Positions 27,808 through 37,888 of a DNA stretch of 64,000 nt are shown piece after piece. Each line of letters begins with the position of its first letter. Positions within the stretch are counted from its first letter, which is position 1. Made by a program: the position numbers and the translations under genes. Source of the DNA: Planctomycetota bacterium (GTDB taxonomy: Bacteria; Planctomycetota; Planctomycetia; Planctomycetales; Planctomycetaceae); NCBI GenBank assembly GCA_022600195.1, contig JAHZKX010000021.1:1-64000 (forward strand), read 5' to 3'. The notes below the pieces were generated by a model. That model saw only the letters and a list, made by a program, of their open reading frames with translations. It was not told the DNA's origin and ran no database searches.

Positions 27808-30800
27808 ATGCGGAATTTGTTTAAACGAGTGACAACCTTCGCCATTACCATGCTGATGATGGTGCAGTCTGGGATTGCAGCCGAGAAGAAATCAGTCATC
27901 GATTTTGAAAAACAGATTCGTCCTTTATTAAAACAGCACTGTTATGACTGTCACTCTCAGGATGAGGAAGAATCAGGATTGCGCCTGGATCATGGAGCCA
28001 ATATTCTCAAAGGGGGAGACCGGGGACCGGCAGTGATTCCCGGTAAGAGTGCGGAAAGTCTTCTCTTTCTGAGTCTGTCGGGACAAGGCAAAATTCCCCG
28101 CATGCCCCATGATCTGTCTCCCTTGAAGAAGGCAGAAATTTCAATCATTCAGCAGTGGATCGATCAGGGAGCCAAGATCCCGGAAGCAGAAAAAACATTG
28201 AAAGTGGTTCAGAAAACTTCAGACCACTGGGCTTTTCTACCGATTCGGCAGCCTGAACTTCCAAAAGTAAAACAGCAAAAATGGATCAGAAATCCTGTCG
28301 ATGTCTTTATCTTAAATCATCTGGAACAGAATCAATTAAAACCATCAGCAGAAGCGGATCGCAACACTCTGATTCGTCGCCTGAGCCTGGACTTGACGGG
28401 GCTGCCTCCCTCTGTCGATGAAGTTCAAAAATTTCTCACCGACAAACGACCGGACGCCTATGAGCAGTTGGTTGATCGACTCATGGCCTCGCCTCATTAT
28501 GGAGAACGCTGGGCGCGACATTGGCTGGATGTCGCCCGGTATGCTGACTCGAATGGCTTTACCATTGATGGTCCACGTTCAATCTGGAAATATCGTGACT
28601 GGGTGATTCAGGCCATCAATCAGAACATGCCCTTTGATCAATTTGTAAAAGAACAGTTGGCGGGAGACTTGCTGCCGAAACCGACAACAGACCAGTTAAT
28701 TGCAACAGGCTTTCATCGGAATACCCTCATCAATCAGGAAGGGGGAACCAATCCGGAACAGTTCCGTGTGGAAGCAGTCGTGGATCGGGTCAATACGACC
28801 GGTGCTGCATTCCTTGGTCTGACTGTTGGGTGTGCGCAGTGTCATAAACATAAATACGATCCCCTGACGCAACGGGACTTCTATCAACTCTATGCGATCT
28901 TCAATAGTACTGCTGATATCAATAGCGCGCCACCCACATTATCACTGCCAACCGCCGCACAGGAAACGAAACTCACAGGTTTCAAGAAAGAGCTCACAGA
29001 ATTGAAGAAACAACTGGCAGAACGCCAAAAAATGTTGGAACCTCAATTCAAAGCGTGGAAAGAGACTATTCAGAAAAGGTTGAAAAAATCGGAGAAACAG
29101 TGGTCGATACTACAGACGCAACAGGCAAAATCGGTCAATGGAGCGACGATTACAATTCAGAAAGATCATTCTCTCTTAGTGGGAGGCAAGATTCCCAATA
29201 ACGATACCTACATCGTCGAAACCGCGAACATCCCTTCAGGAACGACGGGACTGCGTCTGGAAGTGCTCACCCATGCAAGTCTTCCCAAAATGGGCCCAGG
29301 TTGGGCCGGCAATGGGAATTTTGTACTGGATGAAGTGACCGTCGAAGTGGCAGAGCAGGCAAAAGCGGATTGGTCGAAGTTCAAACCAGTAAATCTGGCG
29401 GAAGCCACTGCCGACCATTCGCAGCAGAAATTTCCGGCCAGTAATCTTGTTGACGGTGATCTCAAAACCGGTTGGGCGATTAACGTGAAGACAGGGGAAA
29501 TGAATGTCAATCGTCGTGCCATCATCAAATTAAAAACGCCATTGAAGTCTGACTCACCTCTGAAATTACGGGTTACCCTCAAGCAGACACGCGATTCAAA
29601 ATACAATGTAGGACGTTTTCGCCTGTCAGCAACCACTGTAAACCCCAGTGTGTTAAATGTAGATCCTGCAATTTATGCCATTTTGAAACAGCCCGAAGAG
29701 AAATGGGATGCAAAACAAAAAACGACGGTAGAACTGGCGTTTCATAAATCAGACGTGCAATGGTCAGATCAAAATCAGCAATTGACAAAGCATAACGCAG
29801 AACTCAACAAATTGAATAAGAAGATCGTGACAACCATGGTCATGAAGGAGCTTCCCAAGCCACGCGAAACTTTTATTCTGCTTCGCGGCAATTTTCTGGC
29901 ACCCGGCGCACGAGTGAGCCCCGGTGTTCCCGATGTATTACCACCGATGCCTTCCACTGTGAAATCACCCACACGCCTGGACTTTGCAAACTGGCTTACC
30001 AGTAAGCAGCAGCCATTGACGGCGCGAGTCACCGTAAATCGATATTGGCAACGCTTCTTCGGCAAAGGCATTGTAGAAACCGAAAATGATTTTGGAACGC
30101 AGGGAACTGCACCTTCTAATCCGGAACTCCTGGACTGGTTGGCTGCGGAATTTATGAATCTGAACTGGGACGTAAAAAAACTGCACCGACTGATTGTGAC
30201 ATCAGCCGCTTATCGTCAGTCATCTGACTTCAACCCGACTTATCAGGAACAGGATCCTCGCAACCTGCTCCTTTCCAGACAGAACCGCTATCGGATCGAA
30301 GCCGAATCGATTCGAGATCTGTTTCTTGCCAGTAGTGGTTTGTTAACGCGGAAAATTGGAGGCCCCAGTGTCTATCCACCGCAGCCGGAAGGCATCTATG
30401 TCTTAACTCAGAACAAAAAGAGCTGGCCTGAAGAGCAAGGCGAAAATCGTTTCCGTCGAGGCATGTATACTTACTTCTGGCGCTCAAGACCTTATCCGAT
30501 GTTACCAACATTCGATGCGCCCAACAGCAATACCACCTGCACCCGTCGCGTCCGCTCAAATACTCCTTTGCAGGCTCTGACGCTGGCCAATGATCAATCC
30601 TTATTTGAATTGATTCAGGGACTCGCAGTACGTATTCTGCAGGAAGGACCCGATTATGACGAAGGTCGCTTGAGACATGCCTTTCAAATCTGTTTGTCCA
30701 GAACCCCCACTGATCATGAACTGGGTGTCTTAACGAGTCATCTGGCAGAACAAAGAGCACATTTTAAAAAATCACCAAAGGAAGCAGAACAGTTTGCTTC

Positions 30801-30900
30801 TCAACAGTTACCGGAAAAAGTCACAGCTACCGAAGCCGCCAGTTGGACGGCAGTGGCACGCGTTCTAATGAACCTGGATGAATTTATCACACGCGAATAA
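27808..30900 (+). CDS. Planctomycete-type cytochrome C / DUF1549 / DUF1553 protein
   Basis: A 1030-residue exported protein with a signal peptide at about 1-24. A PSCyt1-type haem domain carries CYDCH at about 45-49, followed by LKGGDRGPAVIPGKSAESLL. The DUF1549 domain covers about 155-365 (RRLSLDLTGLPPS, GERWARHWLDVARYADS, CAQCHKHKYDP, giving a second CxxCH). A middle region of about 390-670 includes a beta-rich carbohydrate-binding-like segment. DUF1553 fills the C-terminal third (RVTVNRYWQRFFGKGIVETE, RRGMYTYFWRS, RRVRSNTPLQALTL). Such proteins are paired with DUF1501 proteins throughout planctomycetes; their biochemical role is unknown. Confidence 0.93.
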   Translation: MRNLFKRVTTFAITMLMMVQSGIAAEKKSVIDFEKQIRPLLKQHCYDCHSQDEEESGLRLDHGANILKGGDRGPAVIPGKSAESLLFLSLSGQGKIPRMPHDLSPLKKAEISIIQQWIDQGAKIPEAEKTLKVVQKTSDHWAFLPIRQPELPKVKQQKWIRNPVDVFILNHLEQNQLKPSAEADRNTLIRRLSLDLTGLPPSVDEVQKFLTDKRPDAYEQLVDRLMASPHYGERWARHWLDVARYADSNGFTIDGPRSIWKYRDWVIQAINQNMPFDQFVKEQLAGDLLPKPTTDQLIATGFHRNTLINQEGGTNPEQFRVEAVVDRVNTTGAAFLGLTVGCAQCHKHKYDPLTQRDFYQLYAIFNSTADINSAPPTLSLPTAAQETKLTGFKKELTELKKQLAERQKMLEPQFKAWKETIQKRLKKSEKQWSILQTQQAKSVNGATITIQKDHSLLVGGKIPNNDTYIVETANIPSGTTGLRLEVLTHASLPKMGPGWAGNGNFVLDEVTVEVAEQAKADWSKFKPVNLAEATADHSQQKFPASNLVDGDLKTGWAINVKTGEMNVNRRAIIKLKTPLKSDSPLKLRVTLKQTRDSKYNVGRFRLSATTVNPSVLNVDPAIYAILKQPEEKWDAKQKTTVELAFHKSDVQWSDQNQQLTKHNAELNKLNKKIVTTMVMKELPKPRETFILLRGNFLAPGARVSPGVPDVLPPMPSTVKSPTRLDFANWLTSKQQPLTARVTVNRYWQRFFGKGIVETENDFGTQGTAPSNPELLDWLAAEFMNLNWDVKKLHRLIVTSAAYRQSSDFNPTYQEQDPRNLLLSRQNRYRIEAESIRDLFLASSGLLTRKIGGPSVYPPQPEGIYVLTQNKKSWPEEQGENRFRRGMYTYFWRSRPYPMLPTFDAPNSNTTCTRRVRSNTPLQALTLANDQSLFELIQGLAVRILQEGPDYDEGRLRHAFQICLSRTPTDHELGVLTSHLAEQRAHFKKSPKEAEQFASQQLPEKVTATEAASWTAVARVLMNLDEFITRE

Positions 30901-30915
30901 CAAATTCCTCAATGT

Positions 30916-30938
30916 GGGTGATAATCGATTGATCACCC
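30916..30938. repeat. Intergenic hairpin before the DUF1501 gene
   Basis: GGGTGAT (30916-30922) and ATCACCC (30932-30938) form a perfect 7-bp stem with a 9-nt loop. The stem ends against the GGGAG ribosome site of the gene starting at 30951, so it could modulate its translation or mRNA stability. Confidence 0.45.
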
Positions 30939-30950
30939 AGGGAGAATCGG

Positions 30951-32378
30951 ATGAGTTTCGACGACTTAATGCTACGGGATCAGACACGACGCCACTTTTT
31001 TGAAACTTGTGGCATCGGCGCAGGTGCGATTGGACTTGCGACTTTGATGCAGTCTGAAAAACAGGCGCAAGCAAGTCCTTCTACACTGGGCAAAACGCAC
31101 CATCCTCCCAAAGCAAAAAACGTCATCTATCTCTTCATGGCCGGAGGACCAAGTCAACTCGAGATGTTTGACTTCAAACCAAAACTGCAGGAACTGGAAG
31201 GCAACGTCATCCCAGAGTCCTATGTAAAAGGCAAGCAGTTTGCGTTTCTGAAAAAAGATGCCAAATTGCTGGGGACACGTCGGAAATTCAAAAAGTACGG
31301 GAAATCGGGCATACAAATTTCGGATGCCTTACCGCATCTGGCAACCGTCGTGGATGACATTACCATTTTAAAGAGTATGAAAACGGATGTATTCAATCAT
31401 GGACCAGCCAAGCTGTTTATGAATACAGGCACGCAGCAGTTTGGGCGTCCCAGTATGGGTTCCTGGATTACTTATGGTATCGGCAGCGAATCGCAAAATT
31501 TGCCTGGCTTTGTGGTTCTGCAGTCAGGACCCCGTGGACCTCGCGGCGGCGCACCTTTGTGGGGCAGTGGGTTTTTACCAACCACCTATCAGGGAGTCCC
31601 TTTTCTGAATGGCGCTGATCCGATCTTGAATTTATCGAACCCCAAAGGTATTGACTCGAAAAGACAGTCAGATTTTATTAATACGGTCAACCAACTGAAT
31701 GGTCTTCGGCTTGAAAAAACGAGAGATCCTGAAATCTCAACGAGGATCTCCGCTTATGAAATGGCATACCGCATGCAGTCCAGCGCGCCGGAACTGATGG
31801 ATCTTTCGGGAGAAACCAAACAGACCCTTGATCTCTATGGCGTTGATCCAGCGAAGCCCTCATTTGGCCGTAACTGCCTGCTGGCACGTCGGTTAATTGA
31901 AAAAGGTTCACGCTTCGTTCAATTGTACCATACTGATTGGGACCATCATGGTAATAAAGGAACCGATTTGGCTGACGCACTGGATGCGCGCTGCCTGGAA
32001 ACAGATCAGGCTTGTGCAGCGCTCGTCAAAGATTTGAAACAGCGCGGCCTTCTGGATGATACGCTGGTAATCTGGGGAGGTGAATTTGGACGCACACCTC
32101 AGGGAGAACCACGAGATCTGATTGGTCGCGATCATCACATCGATGCTTTCTCAATGTGGGTCGCCGGCGGTGGCTCAAAACCGGGTGTCACAATAGGAGA
32201 AACTGATGAGTTAGGATATTACACAGTGGAAGATACAATCCATGTCCGTGATTTTCATGCGACGGTACTCCACCTTTTAGGAATCGATCACCGCGAACTT
32301 TCCTATTTTTACCAGGGGCTCGATTTCCGCTTAACAGGCGTGGAAGAAGCACACCTCGTCTCGAAAATGCTGGCCTGA
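30951..32378 (+). CDS. DUF1501 family protein
   Basis: A 475-residue protein of the planctomycete DUF1501 family, related to the alkaline phosphatase/sulfatase superfamily. The N-terminus TRRHFFETCGIGAGAIGLATL looks like a Tat-type signal with a twin-arginine. Family hallmarks are KNVIYLFMAGGPSQLEMFD near 48-66, HGPAKLFMNTG near 150, LLARRLIEKGSRFVQL near 310, and GGEFGRTPQ near 375, where the metal site is expected. It lies 50 bp after the DUF1549/DUF1553 gene, forming the standard two-gene unit. The substrate is unknown. Confidence 0.92.
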   Translation: MSFDDLMLRDQTRRHFFETCGIGAGAIGLATLMQSEKQAQASPSTLGKTHHPPKAKNVIYLFMAGGPSQLEMFDFKPKLQELEGNVIPESYVKGKQFAFLKKDAKLLGTRRKFKKYGKSGIQISDALPHLATVVDDITILKSMKTDVFNHGPAKLFMNTGTQQFGRPSMGSWITYGIGSESQNLPGFVVLQSGPRGPRGGAPLWGSGFLPTTYQGVPFLNGADPILNLSNPKGIDSKRQSDFINTVNQLNGLRLEKTRDPEISTRISAYEMAYRMQSSAPELMDLSGETKQTLDLYGVDPAKPSFGRNCLLARRLIEKGSRFVQLYHTDWDHHGNKGTDLADALDARCLETDQACAALVKDLKQRGLLDDTLVIWGGEFGRTPQGEPRDLIGRDHHIDAFSMWVAGGGSKPGVTIGETDELGYYTVEDTIHVRDFHATVLHLLGIDHRELSYFYQGLDFRLTGVEEAHLVSKMLA

Positions 32379-32573
32379 AAGCGAGACGTCGGCTTCAACT
32401 GGTAAAAACTTGAGCGAATTATTCAGAAATCCTCTGGACAGAATTTGAAGATTTCATTATCACTCCCCTCTCTCTCACATCTCCAAATCTCAAATCTCAA
32501 ATCTAAGTCACTCACTTCTTTACTTTTCTGTCAAACCTACCCATTTCCTTAACCGTATGTCACGGAGGCATGG

Positions 32574-34694
32574 ATGCCACCGGAGTCCAACACCGGTCTA
32601 TCCGGATCTATTATGCGCCATACCGGACTGATTTTCCCACTCGTCATTATGGGTTCAGTTCTGGTAATCATTGCGCCGTTGCCTCCGTTCGTGATGGACT
32701 TCCTTCTGTCATGTAATATTACGGTTTCCGTGGTCATTTTGCTCACCACTATTTACGTCAAACGCCCGTTGGAATTTAGTGTATTTCCTGCCATTCTGCT
32801 GGGTACGACATTGGCACGACTGGTGCTCAACGTTGCCAGTACACGTTTGATTTTAACACGTGGTGCCACCGATGGGACGGCTGCTGCCGGAGGCGTGATT
32901 GAGGCCTTTGGTCAGTTCGTTGCCGGCGGTCAGTTGGTTGTGGGACTGATTATCTTTGTGATTCTGGTCACAATTCAATTCATGGTCATCACCAAAGGTG
33001 CCACCCGTATCAGTGAAGTGGCAGCGCGATTTGCATTGGACAGTATGCCCGGTAAACAAATGGCGATTGACGCTGATTTGAATGCGGGGCTGATCAGTTC
33101 CGATGAAGCAAAATCTCGCCGTAATGAAGTCACCGAACAGGCTGATTTCTATGGGTCAATGGATGGTGCCAGTAAGTTCGTCCGTGGCGACTCGATCGCC
33201 AGTATTATTATCACACTGATTAACGTAGTTGGTGGTCTCTATGTGGGTATGGTCGATCATGGAATGGAACTTTCCAAAGCGGCTACCGTATTTACCACTC
33301 TGACAATTGGCGATGGTCTCGTCACCCAGGTTCCTGGATTCTTGATCTCACTGGCAGCCGGTTTGATTGTGACGCGTACTTCCGTTGAAAGTAATCTGCC
33401 CCGTGATGTTGTTAAACAGTTTTCAGGTCATCCCGAAGCCTTGTTTCTGGCGTCGACTTTTCTGTTTGCCCTGGCGTTTACCGGACTGCCAGCGGGTCCG
33501 ATGCTGGCCTTAGCCGTCGGCTGTGCCATCACGGGAACACTTCGGAAAAAGGGACAACAGGTCGCCGCAGTGAAAAAACAAAAAGAAGAAACACAACAAC
33601 AGACTCCAACCCAACCCGAACCCAAGCCCGAAGATCATCTGTTTGTTGATCCTCTGGAATTAGAATTGGGTGTTGGTTTATTGCGGATGGCCGATCCGGC
33701 AACCGGCGGCGATTTATTGGATCGCGTGACCCGCATCAGACATAAAATAGCGCAGGAACTCGGAATTATTCTTCCGAAGGTGCGAATTCGAGATAACATT
33801 CGACTGGGACAACGCGATTACCAGATTAAAATTCGTGATGTTTCGGTAGCCTGGGGGTCAATTTATCCCGATGGGTTGCTGGCCATTGATACCGGTGCCA
33901 CAAATGGAGATATTCCGGGCGTCGATACTGTTGAGCCAGCTTTTGGTCGACCCGCAAAATGGATTGAACTGGGACAAAAAGAACGCGCTGAACTGATGGG
34001 CTTCAATGTTGTTGAACCATCGGCGGTTGTGATCACTCATCTGACCGAAGTCGTCCGAGAACACAGCAGCGAACTGTTAACCAGAGAGCAGGTACATGCA
34101 CTGGTTGAAAATCTTAAGGAAACATCCCCCAAGGTGGTCGAAGAGCTGATCCCCGATGTCTTAAAAATTTCACAAGTGCAGCATGTCCTTTCCAATCTGT
34201 TACGAGAACGTGTACCCATTCGTGATCTGGAAACGATTTTGCAGTCTCTCGGTGATTATGCGGATCGAACCAAAGAGCCCATGATCTTGACCGAGTATGT
34301 CCGCAATGGTCTGGCCCGTTCGATTTGCCAGCAGTACCGTGACAATAAACGGCTGTTGAGAGTCGTTACCTTGGATCCAGAACTCGAAGATGTGCTCATG
34401 TCGGGCATTGATTACAACGAAAATGGTCTCGTGATCAAACTGGCTCCTCAGACCGGAGAAATGATTACACAGGCTATTGCTGATCAGATTGAACCACTGG
34501 TTGCATCAGGCGGACATCCGATTGTCTTATGCAATCCGCAAGTCAGAGCGGGCTTGAAACAAATTACCTCTCCCTTGTTGCCGCGTCTGGTGGTTTTAAG
34601 TTTGAATGAAATTACTCGAGACACAGATGTAGAAGCGGTAGGACAAATCTCAGTCAATCATACACAAGCAGGAAATGTTGTGGGAGCAGCCTGA
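32574..34694 (+). CDS. flhA: Flagellar biosynthesis protein FlhA
   Basis: A 706-residue core component of the flagellar type III export gate. About eight membrane helices occupy residues 15-325, including the highly conserved FHIPEP-family stretch around FALDSMPGKQMAIDADLNAGLI and SRRNEVTEQADFYGSMDGASKFVRGD. The cytoplasmic domain follows from about 360, with LELELGVGLL, VRIRDNIRL and a long C-terminal export-substrate platform. ATG follows GGAGG. The tandem ATG three codon-frames away is out of frame. It heads the flhA-flhF-flhG block. Confidence 0.96.
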   Translation: MPPESNTGLSGSIMRHTGLIFPLVIMGSVLVIIAPLPPFVMDFLLSCNITVSVVILLTTIYVKRPLEFSVFPAILLGTTLARLVLNVASTRLILTRGATDGTAAAGGVIEAFGQFVAGGQLVVGLIIFVILVTIQFMVITKGATRISEVAARFALDSMPGKQMAIDADLNAGLISSDEAKSRRNEVTEQADFYGSMDGASKFVRGDSIASIIITLINVVGGLYVGMVDHGMELSKAATVFTTLTIGDGLVTQVPGFLISLAAGLIVTRTSVESNLPRDVVKQFSGHPEALFLASTFLFALAFTGLPAGPMLALAVGCAITGTLRKKGQQVAAVKKQKEETQQQTPTQPEPKPEDHLFVDPLELELGVGLLRMADPATGGDLLDRVTRIRHKIAQELGIILPKVRIRDNIRLGQRDYQIKIRDVSVAWGSIYPDGLLAIDTGATNGDIPGVDTVEPAFGRPAKWIELGQKERAELMGFNVVEPSAVVITHLTEVVREHSSELLTREQVHALVENLKETSPKVVEELIPDVLKISQVQHVLSNLLRERVPIRDLETILQSLGDYADRTKEPMILTEYVRNGLARSICQQYRDNKRLLRVVTLDPELEDVLMSGIDYNENGLVIKLAPQTGEMITQAIADQIEPLVASGGHPIVLCNPQVRAGLKQITSPLLPRLVVLSLNEITRDTDVEAVGQISVNHTQAGNVVGAA

Positions 34695-34774
34695 GTGATA
34701 CCGGAACAGAAAAAACTTCTGCTATAAAAATTATACGAGCCAAACGAAATAGTTAATTAGAGGAAACGTAAACC

Positions 34775-36130
34775 ATGGAAGATGTTCGCACTTTTAAAGC
34801 CACATCCATGCAGGAAGCACTGACTCTCGTTCGAGAGGAGATGGGTAGCGATGCCGTTATCCTCCAGACCAAACAGATTCCTGGTCGTAAAAGCCTGCTG
34901 CCCTGGTCAAAGTCGAAGGAAGAATTCGAAATTACTGCCGGGCTTGGCATCAATGTACGAACTCCAGAAGCGATCAATAAAAAACCACACTCAGCCGGAA
35001 TTCGACACCGGGCCTCAAATTTACAACCAGCAAAGAGTCTTGCAGAATCGACCTCCCCACCCGATACATTCACTCGGACTACCACCCCGGTTCGACAGAA
35101 GACAGGACCTCGATTTCAGCCCAGGCAGCCTACTCCGGCTGATCAGCGGCCAGTACAACGTCGATTTGATCAAAGAGATTTGGAAACCGTTCCACGACAA
35201 ATCAGTCCGGAACAGAAAAGACCGGAACAGAAAGCCTATGATCCCACGGAAGAGTTCGCGGAAAAACTCAACGCCATTCAAGAGATGTTGGAATCGCTGG
35301 AACGCCGTACTCGATCACAAAGATCTACAGATGTTCCTTCAGAGTTGTTCCACATCTATACCGATTTGATTGATGCGGAAGTCGATGAAAGTGTTGCCCA
35401 TCAGTTGATCACGAAACTCAAAGCAAATTCCACACCCGAACAATTAAAAGATACAACAGCCAGTAAGGCGCTCCTGGCAGCGTTAATTGAATCGCAATTA
35501 CAATGTGCCCCCCCGATTAGTCCTGTTCCCGGTCAACGAAAAATAGTGGCGCTGGTTGGACCAACGGGCGTCGGTAAAACGACAACCATTGCAAAACTCG
35601 CAGCAAATTTTCGCTTACGCGACAATATTAAAATGGGACTGGTCACTGTAGACACGTATCGGATTGCCGCCGTCGAACAGTTACGCACCTACGCGGAAAT
35701 CATTGACCTGCCTATGAAAGTCGTCAGTAATCCCAAAGAGATGCAACAGGCTCTGGATGAACTGGTAGGGCTGGATCTGGTGCTGGTAGACACCGCCGGT
35801 AGAAGCCCCAGCGATGATCTCAAAATTAAGGAACTCGAAAGCTTGTTCCGCGAAGTGCCCATCGATGAAGTTTCACTGGTTATGAGTATGACCTCCAGCG
35901 CAAAGAGCCTTGAAGCAATTGCCAGGCGATTTCAGGTTGCCAAACCAACATCAATGATTCTGACCAAACTGGATGAAGCACCCGTGATGGGGAGTCTGCT
36001 GGCATTAAGCCAGAATGTAAAACTTCCCGTTCGTTACCTGACGACAGGTCAGGATGTACCCGATGATATCGAACCGGCAAATGCGGCCCGTATGTCACGT
36101 CTCATTCTGGGAGAAGATCGGTTGCTGTGA
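34775..36130 (+). CDS. flhF: Flagellar biosynthesis GTPase FlhF
   Basis: A 451-residue SRP-type GTPase that sets the polar site of flagellum assembly. The basic N-terminal B domain (1-60) starts with the family phrase TFKATSMQEALTLVREEMGSDAVIL. A Pro/Gln/Arg-rich linker spans about 70-160. The N domain lies at 160-250, and the G domain follows with GPTGVGKTT at 262-270, DTYRIAAVEQLRTYAEI and DTAGRSP. It works with FlhG, encoded next, which stimulates its GTPase. Confidence 0.95.
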   Translation: MEDVRTFKATSMQEALTLVREEMGSDAVILQTKQIPGRKSLLPWSKSKEEFEITAGLGINVRTPEAINKKPHSAGIRHRASNLQPAKSLAESTSPPDTFTRTTTPVRQKTGPRFQPRQPTPADQRPVQRRFDQRDLETVPRQISPEQKRPEQKAYDPTEEFAEKLNAIQEMLESLERRTRSQRSTDVPSELFHIYTDLIDAEVDESVAHQLITKLKANSTPEQLKDTTASKALLAALIESQLQCAPPISPVPGQRKIVALVGPTGVGKTTTIAKLAANFRLRDNIKMGLVTVDTYRIAAVEQLRTYAEIIDLPMKVVSNPKEMQQALDELVGLDLVLVDTAGRSPSDDLKIKELESLFREVPIDEVSLVMSMTSSAKSLEAIARRFQVAKPTSMILTKLDEAPVMGSLLALSQNVKLPVRYLTTGQDVPDDIEPANAARMSRLILGEDRLL

Positions 36131-36223
36131 TCGTGCGTGTGTAGAGACGATGTCTCTTAAAAAAGATGACTATAAGTGAATCAAAAATATATCGACATAA
36201 ATATCAGAGAGAAGGTTAGCCAG

Positions 36224-37222
36224 ATGGCTCCAGCTGTCAACGAAAATTTACTAAAACAGGCGGAAGCGGAATCCACAGCCAGATTGACTGAGAATCCGTC
36301 GGTTGCTCTCCCATCGCGGAGTGATCAGGCGAAGGTTCTACGTGGCATGATGGAAAAACGTCAGCCGGGGATCTTCGATCCAGAAGGCAGCCAGAAAGAC
36401 AAAACAACTCGCTGTCGTACCATTGCATTTTGCAGCGGAAAAGGGGGAGTCGGGAAATCGGTCATTTCATTGAATCTGGCATTAGCTTTAGCACAATCGG
36501 GAGCATCCGTTTGTCTGATGGATGTGAATCTCGCTCTGGGAAACATTGACCTGTTGTGCCGTCTAAATGGTTACTGGAATCTCTCTCACGTCGTTAGTGG
36601 TGCCCGCTCTCTGAAAGAAATTCAACTCCAAGGTCCATTGGGAATCAATGTCGTAACGGGCGCCAGTGGCTTAACAGATCTGGCAGACTGTTCGGAAGCC
36701 GTTCGAAAAGACGTTCTCGGACAAATGCAGGAACTTGAGGCAACTCACGATTTTCTGATTCTCGATAACGGAACTGGCATTCATCGAAGTATCAGACAGT
36801 TTGTGACATCGGCAGACGAAGTGCTGATTGTCACCACACCTGAACCAACGGCAATTGCAGACGCATATGCCACGATCAAATCACTGTCGACGATTCAATC
36901 ACTGGAAATACAGACTCTGGTCAATCAATGTACCTCTACCGCGCAGGGTGAAAATGTATTTCAACAACTTAAGAAAACAACAGAATTATTTTTACATACC
37001 GGTTTAATTCAAGCCGGGCAGATTCCTCATGATATCAATGTTGTGCAATCCATTTATGATCGGGACCCCGTTATTTTGAGTCATCCGGGATCACCTGCAG
37101 CAGAAGCTATCTTGGAGTTGGCCCAACATCTGATGAATTTAAAAAAATCAAAAGAACTGAAAAACAAACAAGAGTCTTACTTTCCGCGGCTTTGGAAGCG
37201 ATTGCTTAGCGAAGCCGCGTAA
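36224..37222 (+). CDS. flhG: MinD-like ATPase FlhG
   Basis: A 332-residue P-loop ATPase of the MinD/ParA class that controls flagellar number with FlhF. The deviant Walker A SGKGGVGKSV is at 71-80, MDVNLALGNIDLLCRL follows as the switch-like strand, and TTPEPTAIADAYATIK near 215 is typical. The N-terminal 20 residues (ENLLKQAEAES) may hold the activation helix. I choose ATG at 36224, preceded by AGAAGG, over an upstream in-frame GTG at 36176. A basic C-terminal tail could act as membrane anchor. Confidence 0.92.
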   Translation: MAPAVNENLLKQAEAESTARLTENPSVALPSRSDQAKVLRGMMEKRQPGIFDPEGSQKDKTTRCRTIAFCSGKGGVGKSVISLNLALALAQSGASVCLMDVNLALGNIDLLCRLNGYWNLSHVVSGARSLKEIQLQGPLGINVVTGASGLTDLADCSEAVRKDVLGQMQELEATHDFLILDNGTGIHRSIRQFVTSADEVLIVTTPEPTAIADAYATIKSLSTIQSLEIQTLVNQCTSTAQGENVFQQLKKTTELFLHTGLIQAGQIPHDINVVQSIYDRDPVILSHPGSPAAEAILELAQHLMNLKKSKELKNKQESYFPRLWKRLLSEAA

Positions 37223-37593
37223 AATAGAAAATAAGGTTGGAAATCACAGAAAACTCTCTCTCATCTCTCTCTCGTTTTCTGTTCTTTCCCACGCCTGAAT
37301 CACGTCACTTTATCATCCCTTAACAATTAATTTTAAACTGGCACGCAGACACTGGTCTGTCGTGACGTAATTTGACCATTGGAAATGCTGTACTTAAGGC
37401 TTTTCCATCAGGTTCGCCTTACGCAAACAGGAAATTTTAAAATGTTAGATTTTAACGGTTAATTAAATTGTAGGAGAAAGGTTAAATATTCTGAAGCAGG
37501 ACGCCGATATAAACAGATAGAGACGCGAAGGTCTCTTCAAACTGAAGTTGATTTCATTTTGAAAGTTTTTCAATCTCGATCCGGGAATATTCT
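37223..37593. other. Intergenic region flhG to small membrane protein
   Basis: A 371-bp spacer with a pyrimidine-rich tract right after flhG (CTCTCTCATCTCTCTCTCG), an AGAGAC/GTCTCT hairpin at 37519-37536, and no convincing promoter. A TGGCACG string near 37340 recalls the -24 element of sigma-54 promoters but lacks the matching -12 element. Confidence 0.45.
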
Positions 37594-37815
37594 GTGGCCC
37601 TGCATTATGCATTTCGTTTATCGCTAATCGCTTTTGCGACTGAATCAGTCAGAGGCATTCTCTCTCATTCTGATTTCATCGGCGCGACTCAATCTGCACT
37701 TTTTGCTGCGGTCATATTTTTTGGTCTCGGCCTTGTATTAGGAGAAATAGCGACTCGTCTGGTTGAAGAATCAGAACGGGCGATATTTGAAAAATGGAAA
37801 AATAATCTCGACTAA
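37594..37815 (+). CDS. Small membrane protein in the flagellar block
   Basis: A 73-residue protein with a hydrophobic stretch at about 29-52 (GATQSALFAAVIFFGLGLVLGEI) and a charged C-terminus (ESERAIFEKWKNNLD); the N-terminal 20 residues may be a second weak helix. It starts with GTG. It lies between flhG and the flagellar sigma factor gene on the same strand, so a link to motility or sigma-factor control is suggested by position only. I know no functional family for it. Confidence 0.6.
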   Translation: MALHYAFRLSLIAFATESVRGILSHSDFIGATQSALFAAVIFFGLGLVLGEIATRLVEESERAIFEKWKNNLD

Positions 37816-37888
37816 AATAAATAGTTTAGCTTCAGTCGTTTCAATTTTAGCCGGTTGAAATGCTCGTATATTGATCACGGAGGAATAA

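Noticed and set aside
32479-32505. Three near-tandem CAAATCT units before flhA
   Set aside because: Simple low-complexity repeat; no sign of a CRISPR or regulatory array.
37333-37355. Possible sigma-54 promoter (TGGCACG) after flhG
   Set aside because: The -24 like string is present but the TTGC element expected at -12 is missing.
37442-37462. Six-codon leader-peptide-like frame (ATG to TAA) after flhG
   Set aside because: Very short, no attenuator structure follows, and no regulatory amino-acid run is present.
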